A DNA stretch of 64,000 bases. Origin: Collybia mongolica. Lineage: Eukaryota > Basidiomycota > Agaricomycetes > Agaricales > Clitocybaceae. The stretch covers positions 4,774,001 through 4,838,000 of the forward strand of contig JAAXNY010000001.1 in NCBI GenBank assembly GCA_013420905.1, given 5' to 3'. Position 1 is the first letter of the stretch. Each line of letters begins with the position of its first letter. The position numbers were made by a program, and so were the translations under genes. Under the pieces are notes generated by a model. The model was not told where the DNA came from. It did not search any database and saw only the letters and a list, made by a program, of their open reading frames with translations. Positions 45,142 through 56,843 of the stretch are shown here, one piece after another.

Positions 45142-46860
45142 TTTTCGTTACAGATGCGATTTTCGTAAAAAAAATAACAGCACCTTGAATTCTTTTGCTT
45201 TTCGTTTTTGCATTAACAGGTCGGTCGGGTCGGGTCGGGGACGCATTGAATGAGGACTTTGCGCCATGTGGCCTTGGTTTTGTGATAGGGGTGGGTGAAA
45301 TCTTGTACTGGAATATCTGATTCGTGTTGAGAGAGTTTGAGCAGTTTGAAAGGGAGTGGTGGTAAGGCAAGAGGACAGTCCTCGGTCAATTTGTTATTGA
45401 CCAGTTCCGTGGCTTCTCAAGTAACTCCCACTCGACCCTGGAGTTGAACGCGTTTTATTCCAGACAAGTGAGGAAAACGTCACCCCCCCCAACCCTTAAC
45501 GTTTTACATCAAGAGAGATATGCACAACATGGCACATTCTCAGATCCTGGATATTGGGGTGCAGTTTAAGCTACTCATATGTCAGACCAGCCTTGCATCT
45601 CACAAAACCCGCGGGCTCGACAGATCGAACGGTAATGGCCAGGCGAGGAGCGGAATGTACGGAACAAGGAAGATAGTAAATGAGATGGACGTCCAAAGTT
45701 GACCTTACATAGATCCAGGCCAAAATTTTCCAGCCTGCTGCAGAGCTCTCATCGTAAAATGCTTCAACTTCCAACGTGACTTGCCGTGGGAACTCTAGCC
45801 TTGAGAAACGCCGAAATACCGCACGCCGGGGTAAAACTTGGAGTCACAGCCGCGATTGTCCCTTCGACGATCGTCGACCCAGTCTTTTTTGGTTGGCAAA
45901 TGTGTTGGAGCCTACTCAATTTTTGGAAGACCAATTGCATGCCATTCAAACTATTAACAACCACCACTCAAGGCTTCGCAGACGATGATCACCCGCGGCT
46001 TGAGCGTTGTATACCTCGCAAGCCCTTCCCACACCCCAAAACCCAAAATATTGGCAGCACGTCGCAGAAACACCGTTCTATCTGTATATTTGCTCTAAGC
46101 AGGCAAGAAGGAAGTCCTAGACTTTCGCGACAGATCAATCAGTTGCAAAATATGGGACTGTTCACACCATTGCGGCGGATACTAATGACGGTGTTAGGAC
46201 GGTGTTAGCTGGTACCGATAGTCACGTCTCGCCTCCATACCCGAATCATGCACTTGTCCATCGATATTCTTGTGCACCATCAACTCAATACACTTGGGTG
46301 CCAACCCGGCTGATGCGGACGCAGCCAATTCAATTGTGATCTAAATGACATTGTTCATCAGACCAAGGCGCCCACAAGCAATGATCGAAATAAGAAGTTC
46401 ACCAAGTGGCCGAGTTTTGTGGAGATTTTCCTCCCATGTCTAACCCTCACGTACTATCCGACCCCACCTGTACTGCGCGATCACTTCGCGAACCCTCCAA
46501 GAGGGTCTTGGGTGATACGATGCACATCCAAGGCTATTGACATGTATTCTCCCCCTCGAATTGGACGGCGTCCGACCCCACCTGAATGGATCCAAAAACG
46601 ACTATACATTGTTGGAAATATCACCACCCATATGATGATGGACAGAAATTTTGCACGTTGCGCGCCTGACATACATTGTGCCTCTCCGCGGTTGCTTGGC
46701 AACTATTTATGATCATCTGCCGCTCGGACTGGATTGGGCAGCAATTTCACAGTGTTTTTGTGCGTGAGTTATAAACAGACACTGGATAAATTTACACTGG
46801 ACAAATATACCCCCTCACCCCAGATCCCTCTTGTTGATTGATATTGGCAAAACGGGAGTT
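45142..46860. other. Intergenic, no confident gene
   Basis: ORFs at 45571-45774, 45764-45967 (minus) and 45786-46208, 46419-46712 (plus) show no recognisable domain. The right edge is the promoter of paralogue c. Confidence 0.4.
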
Positions 46861-48204
46861 ATGGCTACCTTGTCAGGGATCCATCTCCCTAACCCTTTCA
46901 CACCACTGGCATTCCTGCCGCCAGATAAGGCGTACCAGAAGACCATCACAGATTATGTTGTCGTTGGAGGGTTGAGTGTTAGTACTTGCACATTTGGAAT
47001 TCATCTGCCCGACTTACTTTGATGGGAGCCTACTAGGTCCTGGTTTGGGATATCTTAACTCACCTGCCAAGTGACTATAGACTCGTGACCCGATACCGAA
47101 TTAATCTACCAACAATCACATATTTCATATCAAGGTTGGCTCTGCTTTCACCATTTTTTGTATTTCACTTAATCCATTGTTTGCAATAGATGGAGCACCT
47201 TGTTATACGCAATTATAAGCTCGGTTTACCATAGTACTTCCTTTCGAGTTTCCACACCTCACACTAGCTGATAACCATGTTATAGCCGCACCCATTGACG
47301 ACTGCGACGTCTTGACAAAGGTGGCATGTGCAGTGTATCATGTCACCGTATCGTCCACTGCCCTTTTGTTTTTCTTCCGTGTGTGCGCCATATTCAACCA
47401 GAACACTTATATCACTGCCAGATTCTTCGGGTTATGGCTCGTTGTCCTTGGTGGGTCATTGTCGACCATATTGAGCATTTCTGGCGTGCACATTGGCAAC
47501 ACTAGATATTGCGCCTATATCAACTTCAAGTCATATCGTAGCGGCGTCGCCAACATCACACTTGCTGTCTTTGATACTTGCGTTTTTGTTGCGATCACTT
47601 GGCGCCTCTCAAATAGCCAGCTTTCTGCCTATAATATTAATAGTGACGGTCTCCCCTTAAAGACGCGTTATGACCTGTTCGGCAGATATCTTCCAGCGTT
47701 TACAAAGGCGCTACTGAATGACGGACAGAAGTACTATATGTAAGTTCATACCTACTATTCCTCTTCAGACAAACGAAATTCACTCGGCATCACGATAGGG
47801 TAGCCATGCTCGCCAACTTGCTTGTGGTGATCTTGGACTTTGCCCCTGGAATCCCGATGCCTTACTGAGCGACGTCTTTGTCCCCCGCCATCGGGCTGAC
47901 AAACATCATGGCATGCTGCGTGTTTCGCCACACCAAGATGGGCCGTGCGGACCAAAGCGCTCACGCTACTGCCGTGAGCACGATACTGTTCCGCAAAAGT
48001 GACAACACACCAGCGTTGTTGTTTATCCATACTCAAATGCAACGGGACCCAGACAACTCGAGTGTCACCACGGGCTCTGTTACCGAGAGTGAGTTCCATG
48101 CTTTGAGCGCTACAGACATAGATACGGCTTCTTATAGCTCTCATTCCTTTGAAAAAGTGGGGGGTGTTTCGGGAGAAGGAATTGTTGCGGATTCGATGGT
48201 GTGA
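46861..48204 (+). pseudogene. Multi-pass membrane protein, paralogue c, with premature TGA
   Basis: Spliced as join(46861..46977,47037..47134,47190..47233,47286..47739,47799..48204), same exon phases and nearly same lengths as paralogues a, b and d. Conserved parts are LVWDILTHLPSDYRLVTRYR, CAVYHVTVSSTALLFFFRVC and AVFDTCVFVAITWRLSNSQL. In exon 5 the codon at 47866-47868 is TGA where the paralogues have Arg (CGG, AGA), in the conserved MPYRA/TPYRS context. The frame is open again to 48204. A CGA-to-TGA change is the simplest explanation. A product ending there would lose the last membrane segment and the tail. It could still make a truncated protein. Confidence 0.75.
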
Positions 48205-48605
48205 TCATCCCTGTGGAGTTGTGTGGATTTTAATTCGTCATTGAGATTTGTTGGAAGTTAGGGCGGCTTCCTCTCCAAGGCATCAGGCACCTCCTAACAA
48301 TATCTCATATCGTAATCCTACTTGCAATTTTACAGGCAAGAGTCAGGATATTTATGCCATAAGCGTTCAGCACTCAGCTGGTATTTGAAGATAAGGAACA
48401 CATCAATGATTGGTCCGTGAACGTTGCGTGAGCACGTGGTGGATCAATCATTCTTTTGAATATCAGGTAGTGACTTGACCATCTCTTCTTGATCTCTTAC
48501 CACCACCTGGTTAGGGATTAGATACGCTGTAAATCAACAATTGCCATTGATATCCAGCACGGTTGAGCCCACCCGCTCCCAACAAACACTACCAGTACCA
48601 GGGCT

Positions 48606-50554
48606 ATGCCCGCCGTTTGTTGTCCCAACAATCCTGATCCTCCGCCTCCGGGGGGGTCGGCCAAGATACTGCCTACCACGTTCTTCCATCCTCTGCCGTT
48701 GAAATCTCCTTTGCCGGCCCACACACCCTCACGACAGTCCATCCTTAGGGCTCTCGATATCAAGAAGACTAAGCCAAGAAGACAAGCTTTCTCTTCCGTC
48801 CACCCATCTCCGGTCAATAGTGATGACGAGATGCTTGATGCTCTCGCAGACCTCGATAAAGAGGATGCTACCATTACCCCAGGAGCCACTAAGGGAAAGG
48901 GTAAAGCCAGCCAGGGAGATGCTGAGATGGTTCATGTCTCAGGCATTGACCCTGACGCGATTGCAGATGACCTCGAAGGGGGTTACTACTTTGCATTCTG
49001 TAAGGACCCCACAACATGGGACACAGACACCAATGCCGCCTCCAAGTCTGTTCGCAGGATCAATGAGTTTATCAAATTTGCTGAGCAGAACAAGAGGACA
49101 TGGAACACCGAGGAGTCAGATAGCCTAGTGGAGGTGTCTGGCCACCTCATACAAACCCTGGTGGAACAGGGATTCATCCGCAACTCCCTACATGGCCATG
49201 ATCCTGGGTCAACCACATGGGCATTTGTTGACAGCATTGCGAGCTCGGTTCGCACTGCCCTTTCCGAGGAACGGAAGGCACACCATGCCCCCACGCCCCC
49301 ACCCATAAACCCACCAGGACAGCTTCCTAACCCAAACAAGTCCTATGCATACCGTAACTCGGACCCTGCAGGTGTTAGACGCACTGCTAGGTTCACACAA
49401 CCCTCCCACAGAAACCCCAACAATAATCCGTTCAGGAAAATGGGGCTAGCATCCCGAGGACCGCTGTATTCTCAGATTGCAGCCACCCTCCCACCAGTAC
49501 CTGGGCCCTCCAACCCAAAGAGAGTGTGGACAGAACACAAGGCAGGCTTAGTGATGTTGGCCCAGGCCTTCCCACACCTCCCTCCCTCAAAGATCATGGG
49601 AGCGCAACAAGCACTAGCCCAACCCTCCAAAACTAGTGCTCCACTAAAGCACAAGTCCACCACATATGGACAGTCACATAAGTCACTATCAGTATTCTCT
49701 TCCCCGCAGGTGCAGTGGAGCTCCGACCCTTGCACCTATGCCCTCAATGAGGCCTTACGAAAAGGTAACTCAAAACTCAAGATTCTGATGGAGAAAAGAA
49801 CACTTGGGAGTATTTCTCTCATGTGTGATGACCTCCCAAAAGAACCTGACATTGACCTGATCTGCGCTTGGTTCACCCAGGCAGCGGAAAAGCGAGGCGC
49901 CAAGGACACCACCATCAATGTGGAAGCTGGCTCATCTAAGTCTTCTGTGATGGTGGCGGACTTCCCATTCTATGGACTCTTGCCCAAGTTAGACGAGAAG
50001 AAGAAGTCCATCCCTGTGACTGGTAAGGAAGCCCTGGGCATCCTTATGGAAAGGTGTAATGCCGATCAGAAATGGGCACTAAGGTTCTATCACTCCTCCC
50101 CCCCAAGAGTGGTAAAGGCAACGGGGAACTCAGGCAATGCCTTCCTGTTCTTCAAAATTTACAATTCGCGCAGAGGCGCCAATCTGAAAACGCTGGAGGG
50201 AACATCATTCCAATATGGAACCCACAAGCTCTGATTTGAAAAGGCAAGGCCACAGAAAGGCGTGCCTATCTGCACACGTTGCTGGAGATTCGGGCATCGG
50301 TCCACAGCAGCCGCATGCCCATCTCGGGCAATTCTATGCCCAAAGTGTGGCAGGCCCCATGCTGAAAACTTCCACCAAGTCCTTGGTGCATGCTGCAAGG
50401 CACAACCAAAGGCTACTCCCCCTGTTGTGGCTACCCCGGAAGGACAGCCATGCCCACATGCAGACAGGTGTGTCAACTGTCAGAAGTCCGGACATTGGTC
50501 TGACTCCAGCAGTTGCCCCTTCTGGCGACACTGATTTGATGCTGAGTGGATCTT
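48606..50554 (+). pseudogene. LINE ORF1 (gag-like, zinc-knuckle)
   Basis: A 542-codon frame ends at a TGA (50232-50234), then the same frame continues open with three CCHC-type knuckles: CTRCWRFGHRSTAAAC, a CPKCGRPH...C variant and CVNCQKSGHWSDSSSC. The TGA probably replaced TGG. The N-terminal two thirds are Pro/Ser/Lys-rich with a more structured part (WALRFYHSSPPRVVKATG). The role is nucleic-acid binding of the LINE RNP. The start ATG at 48606 is the first after the 5' border. Confidence 0.8.
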
Positions 50555-52332
50555 AGCACAATACAAGGTGTTCAAAGTGGGTGACCCGGTTGTCACCCCC
50601 CTTAGTAAGCTCACTGATGCTCCTCCTCCAGGACCCCGCCCCTGGGTTGGAGAGCGTCATCGCCTCGCTGCAACAACTCTGTATCAATGAATAGAGTTTT
50701 TAACATGCGTATATACTGCCAGAATGTAGCTAAGAATACTACATGGCTGGAGACACTGCTTGAGTCCGAAAAAGACAAGTGGGACATATTACTAATCCAG
50801 GAACCACCCTGGAGAACGATTAGACACACTGTGTCACTCACAGCAAAGGATGGCAACCCAGTTATTGGGGGGCTGTCCCACCCAGAGTGGACGTGCTTCG
50901 CACCATCGGGAATCAGTACTGATACCTGTCCACAAGTCCTCACGTATGTACATAGCAGGCTCTGGCCTACCAGACCAATGTTGAGACCAGACATTGTCTC
51001 TCACAAGGACATAATTGCCATATCAGTCAAGGGCCCTGATGGGGACATGACAATAGTCAACGTGTATTCTGATGCTGAAGGGAGTGCAATCAGACACATC
51101 TCTGATAACCAAGGCAAGTACCAAAGTGTGGGTTATATGGGTGGTGATTTCAACTGCCTGTCCCCACTTTGGGACCCCGAGGTTGTTGACCAAAACCTGA
51201 GGGCAACGACTCTATTAGAAGTCACCCAGGACATTGGCTTGGAGAGGGTTGGGCTGGCCACTAGGTTGACCACACACATCCCGCATAACAATGAACTCCG
51301 AGAATCTATCCTAGACCTTGTGTTCCTGGAGAACACGAGAACATACAATGCAGAAGTTCTTGTGGGCAAAGCAGGTGCTTCAGACCACAAACCCCTTACC
51401 ACTACCATCCCCATAAGGCATCCCCATATGGAAGGAAAACTTTGCATTAAGCCCAAATCGGAAGAGGAGAGTGATTTCCTCCAAATGATCGGGACTAATA
51501 TTGCAGCCATTGACATACTGGCACAAGCCTCTGTCAAAAGCATAAACCTTGTCATGGAAAGAGTCTCCAGTATCTTCAAAACTGCATGGGACAAGTTTGC
51601 CAAGGCCAGGCGCGTAAGTGTTCGGGCAAAACCTTGGTGGAATGCGGCTTGTGTGGAGGCGAAGGCACTGGCAGCTTTTACAAATGACAGAGAAGACTGG
51701 AGAGCCCTGAAAAGGGAAACCAGAAAGGCAAAAAGAGAATTCTTCGATGCACACATCAAGGAAGTTTCTCACACCACCAAGAGACCATGGGACCTCATGG
51801 ACTGGGTAGGACCCCACAAGGCCCCCGCTGCTGTTACAATGACACATAACGGCAGACCTTGCACTACCAATGAAGAACTGTGGGAGGCAATCCATGGCAC
51901 CTTCAATTCCACACATAACAGGCCCAACATGGCTGAGATGGGCGACCACTGGAAAGCCACCTCCAAAAGAGGATGGACCAAATTCAGCCCCAAAGAGATG
52001 GAGGACGCCCTACAAGGCACCTCAAATAACTTGGCCCCTGGGCTGGATAACATCACATGGAGGCACCTAAAAGTGATCCTTGTGGACCCACAAACTCGGG
52101 CTGTAATTGTTACAAATTCCCTACTCACGTGCCCTTATCATTTCTTTTCTTACATACTACTGATTACTGGATACTTATCGACTCTTATCTTTCAAAGACC
52201 CATATATGCATTTCCTTTCCCATGCTTATTCATCTTTTGTATTACGCTTACTCATTCTCATCTTAGCTTACTCATTCCTTTATCTATAACAAATAGCATA
52301 AACCATGCTTATTGGACTCTTACATATATATA

Positions 52333-53940
52333 CAGTGGCTCAAAAAACTGCCCCAATGTTTGTACATTTTTGAAAGATCAATATGGTATGAAGTGCTGAC
52401 ATAAGCAGGGGACCTGGGGTAATTATGTAAGATACTATGACATCGTGGCTTTCCAATGGACCCTGGATCATGTGATTTGGATCAAAACCCATTAAGCTAT
52501 AGGCCAAACAAAATGATTACTCATTGGGGCAGTTTTTTGACCCTCTATTAATTTTCTATCTAATACTTTGTATGACCACCTTTTGCCTTTATAACTGCTT
52601 GTATCCGCCTGGGCATACTTTCTATCAGGTTTTGGCATACCTCTGGTGGAATTTCACCCCACTCTTCAGCCAATCTATCCCACAACTCATGTACTCCTTT
52701 GGGTGGTGTCGGATATTCTTTAAGACGGCGCTTGAGATGTTCCCAAAGGTGTTCTATTGGATTCATGTCAGGGGATTGGGCAGGCCAGCCAAGGACTTGA
52801 ATGTTGTTGTCTTCAAACCACTGTGTGGCCAGTCCAGATGTGTGTTTGGGGTCGTTATCTTGCTGAAAGTAGCGCTCGCCATCCACCATTTCCAACTTCT
52901 CAAAACTTTCCTGAACTCCACTCTCCAAAATTTCACAGTATTGAACCTTGTCCATGTTCCCCTGCACCTCTATGAGCTTTCCCACTCCATTCCACCCCAT
53001 ACAACCCCATACCATGAGGTTTCCTCCTCCTCCATGTTTGACAGTAGGTGATGTTGTTCTATCAGATGGTGGTTCTCCCCTTTGTTTCCAGACATAAACC
53101 TTTCCATCTGACCCAATCCTATTGATTTTGGTCTCATCTGTCCATAGAACCCTTTTCCAGTCCTCCACAGTCCAGCTTTCATGATATTTTGCAAACTGGA
53201 GACGCCGGATGCGATGGGCTCGTTTGAGAAGAGGAGCTTTCCTCTTTGTAGCAGCATAAAATTGATTTTCCTTGAGTGCATTTCTGACTGTCTGGGGTGT
53301 GACAGGATTGGGGATGATGCCATTGATGAATTGGGTAGCCTGAACTGCATTATCAAGCTTCCCTGACTTGATTTGACGAATAATTGACTGTTTGTCACGA
53401 ACAGACAGCTTGGAGGGGCGGCCACCAAGGTTGTTTTCTTTGTTTCCATCCACATCTTTGCTGATCCTACTGATGGTACCCTTCCCTAGACCAGTTTTCT
53501 CCTTGATTTGACGCTGAGAATAGCCCTCATTGAGGAGAGAAACAACAGTATTGTGCTGAGCAGTAGAAATGGCTTTCATGATGGTGGTAAGAGGTCAAGA
53601 AGATGATTGAACCAATTCCAACATGTCAAATTGATACAAATAAAGTCACATGACATTGTTTATTCTTCCCACAGTCCATAATGTTCTTGCATTGGATCAT
53701 AAATGCCAGAATAATGGAAAATAAGATAAGGGTCAAAAAACTGCCCCAATAAGTAACCATTTTGTTTGGCTTATAGCTTAATGGATATTGATCCAAATCA
53801 CATGATCCAGGGTCCATTGGAAAGCCACGATGTCATAGTATCTTACATAATTACCCCAGGTCCCCTGCTTATGTCAGCACTTCATACCATATTGATCTTT
53901 CAAAAATGTACAAACATTGGGGCAGTTTTTTGAGCCACTG
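52333..53940 (-). mobile_element. Tc1/mariner-type transposon 1 (1.6 kb, TA target)
   Basis: Ends are CAGTGGCTCAAAAAACTGCC and its complement, with TA at 52331-52332 and 53941-53942. Each terminal repeat is about 210 bp and has the AAAAAACTGCCCCAAT motif at its outer and, inverted, at its inner border (52333, 52545, 53731, 53940). It encloses one intact transposase gene on minus. Confidence 0.93.
52560..53579 (-). CDS. Tc1-type DD34E transposase, apparently intact (339 aa)
   Basis: N-terminal helix-turn-helix region (VVSLLNEGYSQRQIKEKTGL), GRPSKLS hinge (GRPR-like AT-hook position), a second HTH (NPVTPQTVRNALKEN), then the catalytic domain: first Asp in VLWTDETKINRIG, second Asp in FQQDNDPKHTS, and Glu in DMNPIEHLWEHLK with 34 residues between the last two. 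No stop or frameshift. Length is normal for Tc1 transposases. It cuts and pastes the 52333-53940 element at TA sites. It is the youngest-looking element of the window. Confidence 0.95.
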   Translation of the reverse strand: MKAISTAQHNTVVSLLNEGYSQRQIKEKTGLGKGTISRISKDVDGNKENNLGGRPSKLSVRDKQSIIRQIKSGKLDNAVQATQFINGIIPNPVTPQTVRNALKENQFYAATKRKAPLLKRAHRIRRLQFAKYHESWTVEDWKRVLWTDETKINRIGSDGKVYVWKQRGEPPSDRTTSPTVKHGGGGNLMVWGCMGWNGVGKLIEVQGNMDKVQYCEILESGVQESFEKLEMVDGERYFQQDNDPKHTSGLATQWFEDNNIQVLGWPAQSPDMNPIEHLWEHLKRRLKEYPTPPKGVHELWDRLAEEWGEIPPEVCQNLIESMPRRIQAVIKAKGGHTKY

Positions 53941-53942
53941 TA

Positions 53943-54346
53943 TGTTGCTGACCTTGATGAACCTTTTGCACGCAAGTTGGAGGTCCTTCTCGCAAGCTTC
54001 GGTTGCCGGACACGCTTAGACGCCTCCCATTCCCTTCGTCCTACAACTCTTACCGAATTTTTTGCTTTCCGAGCCACCTAGATGTCAAGTAATTATAGAT
54101 ATATGCATAAATACGTTACATTATCACTTTAGAAGCCTCATAGAGGACCCTACAACGACCTCTGGTATAACCCATAACCCTTGATACACTACCCAGTTCA
54201 TGAGGTCCCAGGGCCTTTTAGTGGTGTGAGACACTTCCTCAATGCGTTCATCAAAGAAGACCCAGGTCCCCTGCTTATGTCAGCACTTCATACCATATTG
54301 ATCTTTCAAAAATGTATAAACATTGGGGCAGTTTTTTGAGCCACTG
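53943..54346. repeat. Orphan Tc1 terminal repeat and antisense LINE fragment
   Basis: 54260-54346 repeats, almost base for base and in the same orientation, the right end of Tc1 element 1 (53855-53940), including the CCACTGTA end. Immediately before it, about 54190-54260 read on minus resembles LINE ORF2 (VSHTTKRPWDLM region). 53943-54189 is not recognised. So a second, mostly lost Tc1 copy and a piece of another LINE are fused here. Confidence 0.7.
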
Positions 54347-55225
54347 TACGGATAGTTTAGCTTAGCTAGCTCTTTAGCTTGACCTAGCTGAATCAACCTT
54401 ATTCACCTACTCTGATCTCTTGACGCGAACTCAATCCTACTTGCCTTACGAAGGGAGTAGTGCATCTTTGATTCAACGATCTGACTTTAGCCCTATTGAG
54501 GGAGTCATTGGACGTTAGACTTACGAAGTCAACGGTCTATAGTGAACAAACGACAAACCAGATTGATCTAAAGGATAAGGCCTAAACAGCCATAACAGTA
54601 ATGGTCTGGTTGGTGAACGCATGCTTGTCATGTGGGCACTGGCCGGATCATTTTAAAGCCTCGCGCACAGTTGTCATCCCCAAACTGGGGAAGCCAACCT
54701 ATCACACTCCAAAATCATACCACCCGATTGTGCTTCTTAACACATTAGGGAAACTGATTGAGAAAATGCTGTCCACCTGCTTGCAATTTGAAGCACAAGC
54801 GGAGGGCATCCTACACCCCCATCAGTTCGGAGGGGTTCGTCAGAACTCAACTGAAGATGCGGGGTGCTTCCTCACCCATGTGGTCCATGAAGGATGGTCA
54901 TGTGGACTTAAGACAAGCGTTATCACATTTGACCTCACCCAATACTTCCCCTCAAAAAATCATGAGGTATTAATCAACATCCTGGAAGGCCAAGGATTTG
55001 CGCCAGAAATTGTTGCATTTTTTAGGTCCTACTTGGTGGGTCATAAGACAAGATATGTGTGGGGGGATGATGAATCCCCCCCCCTCAATTCCAGCATAGG
55101 CTTGGGGCAAGGCTCTGCTTTGTCCCCGATCCTGTCCGCCCTCACCCTTGCGGTCCTCCTTAAGGAATTCTATAGGAGAAACCGGGAATCAGATCTAATA
55201 TCGTATGTTGATGATGGGACAATTA

Positions 55226-56843
55226 CAGTAGGTCAAAAAACTGTCCCAATGTTTGGTCATTTTATAATGATTTACTTATAACAGAGTACTGGAGATAAAT
55301 ATCATTCTGAGAAATATATATATGATACTACACTAAATTAGCTTTGAAATGAGCCCCTACTTTCCTTATTTGAATAAAAACTCATTTCATAACAAATTGA
55401 ACAAAATGATTACTCATTGGGACAGTTTTTTAACCTACATCTCCAAAGTCTCTATTTACACAATTAATACTTGGTATGACCACCTTTTGCCTTAATAACT
55501 GCTTGAACCCTTCTAGGCATGCTTTCTATAAGTGTCTGGCATGTTTCTGGTGGAATTCCATTCCATTCCACTACCACCCTATCCCACAACTCATGTACTC
55601 CTTTGGGGGCTGTTGGGTATTTCTTAAGTGCCTTCTTCAACACTACCCAGAGATGTTCAATGGGGTTGATGTCAGGGGATTGTGCTGGCCAGACCATAAC
55701 ATCAATGTTGTTGTCTTCAAACCACTTGGTTGCCTTGTTGGATGCATGTTTGGGGTCATTGTCCTGCTGAAACATCCTCTCTCCCTCTGGCATCTCCAGC
55801 TTTTCAAAGCTTTCCACTACTCCCCCATCCAAAATCTGGCAGTATTGGTCTGCATTCATAATCCCCTGGACCTCCATAAGCACTCCTACTCCATTCCACC
55901 CCATACAACCCCACACCATAAGATTATTTCCTCCTCCATGTTTGACAGTAGGAGTGGTGGTTCTGTCAGAAAGTGGTTCTCCCTTCTTCTTCCAAGTATA
56001 AGTCCTTCCATCTGACCCAATCCTGTTGATTTTGACCTCATCTGACCATAAGATCCTTTTCCAATCCTCCACTGTCCAGTTTTCATGGTATCTTGCCCAT
56101 TGAAGATGTTGCAGTTGATGAGCCTTTTTGAGAAGAGGACATTTTCTCTTGACAACACTACAAAAGTCATTCTTTTTGAGTGCATTCCTGACTGTTTGGG
56201 GTGTGACAGGGTTGGGAAGAGTTTGGTTGATGAAATGGGTGGCCTCTACAGCATTATCAAGCCTTCCAGTGGTGATTTGTCAAATAATTGACCATTTGTC
56301 ACCAGGAGAGAGCTTAGAAGGACGTCCCCCCCTGTGGTTTTCCTTGTCCATATCCAGTTCCTTCTTGATTCTCCCAATGGTAGACTTTCCCAGAGTGGTT
56401 TTGGACTGGATCTGACACAAGGTATAGCCTTCTTGAAGAAGGGAGATCACAGAAAGGCGTTGGGTAGAAGATGTAGGTCTCATGGGATGATGGGGGAAGG
56501 AAAGAATGATTGTAATGATGGAAACATGTTGAATTTATATCAACATGGTCACATGACTTTGTTTATTGTTCCCACAATACATCACATGATGTTAAAGCTT
56601 GCTGCAGTAAAGATCTTGCCAAAATTAAGCATAGGTCAAAAAACTGTCCCAATGAGTAATTATTTTGTTCAATTTGTTATGAAATGAGTTTTTATTCAAA
56701 TAAGAGAAGTAAGGGCTCATTTCAAAGCTAATATGGTGTAGTATCATATATATTTTTCTTAAAATGATATTAATCTCCAGTACTCTGTTATAAGTAAATC
56801 ATTATAAAATGACCAAACATTGGGACAGTTTTTTGACCTACTG
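55226..56843 (-). mobile_element. Tc1/mariner-type transposon 2 (1.6 kb, TA target)
   Basis: Ends CAGTAGGTCAAAAAACTGTC and complement, with TA at 55224-55225 and 56844-56845. Each terminal repeat is about 210 bp, with AAAAAACTGTCCCAAT at its outer and inverted inner border (55226, about 55435, about 56635, 56843). Same architecture as element 1 but clearly diverged. Removing it with one TA restores LINE ORF2. Confidence 0.93.
55464..56483 (-). pseudogene. Tc1-type DD34E transposase with one nonsense codon
   Basis: The frame runs from ATG 56483 to 55464 with a single TGA at 56280-56282, where element 1 has Arg (SIIRQI). The catalytic motifs ILWSDEVKINRIG, MFQQDNDPKHAS and INPIEHLW are intact. 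A CGA-to-TGA transition explains the stop. A restart within 55464-56072 would lack the DNA-binding part. It is otherwise close to the transposase at 52560-53579. Confidence 0.88.

Larger units (their letters stand above)
52108..54597. mobile_element. Solo LTR in LINE ORF2 (TSD GTAAT), itself filled by Tc1-type sequence
   Basis: The insertion starts TGTTACAAATTCCC and ends CAGCCATAACA (TGTTA...TAACA ends). It is flanked by GTAAT at 52103-52107 and 54598-54602. Removing it and one GTAAT restores the LINE frame. LTR sequence proper is 52108 to about 52332 and about 54347 to 54597, roughly 470 bp; the middle is younger DNA. No retrotransposon genes are present. Confidence 0.85.
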
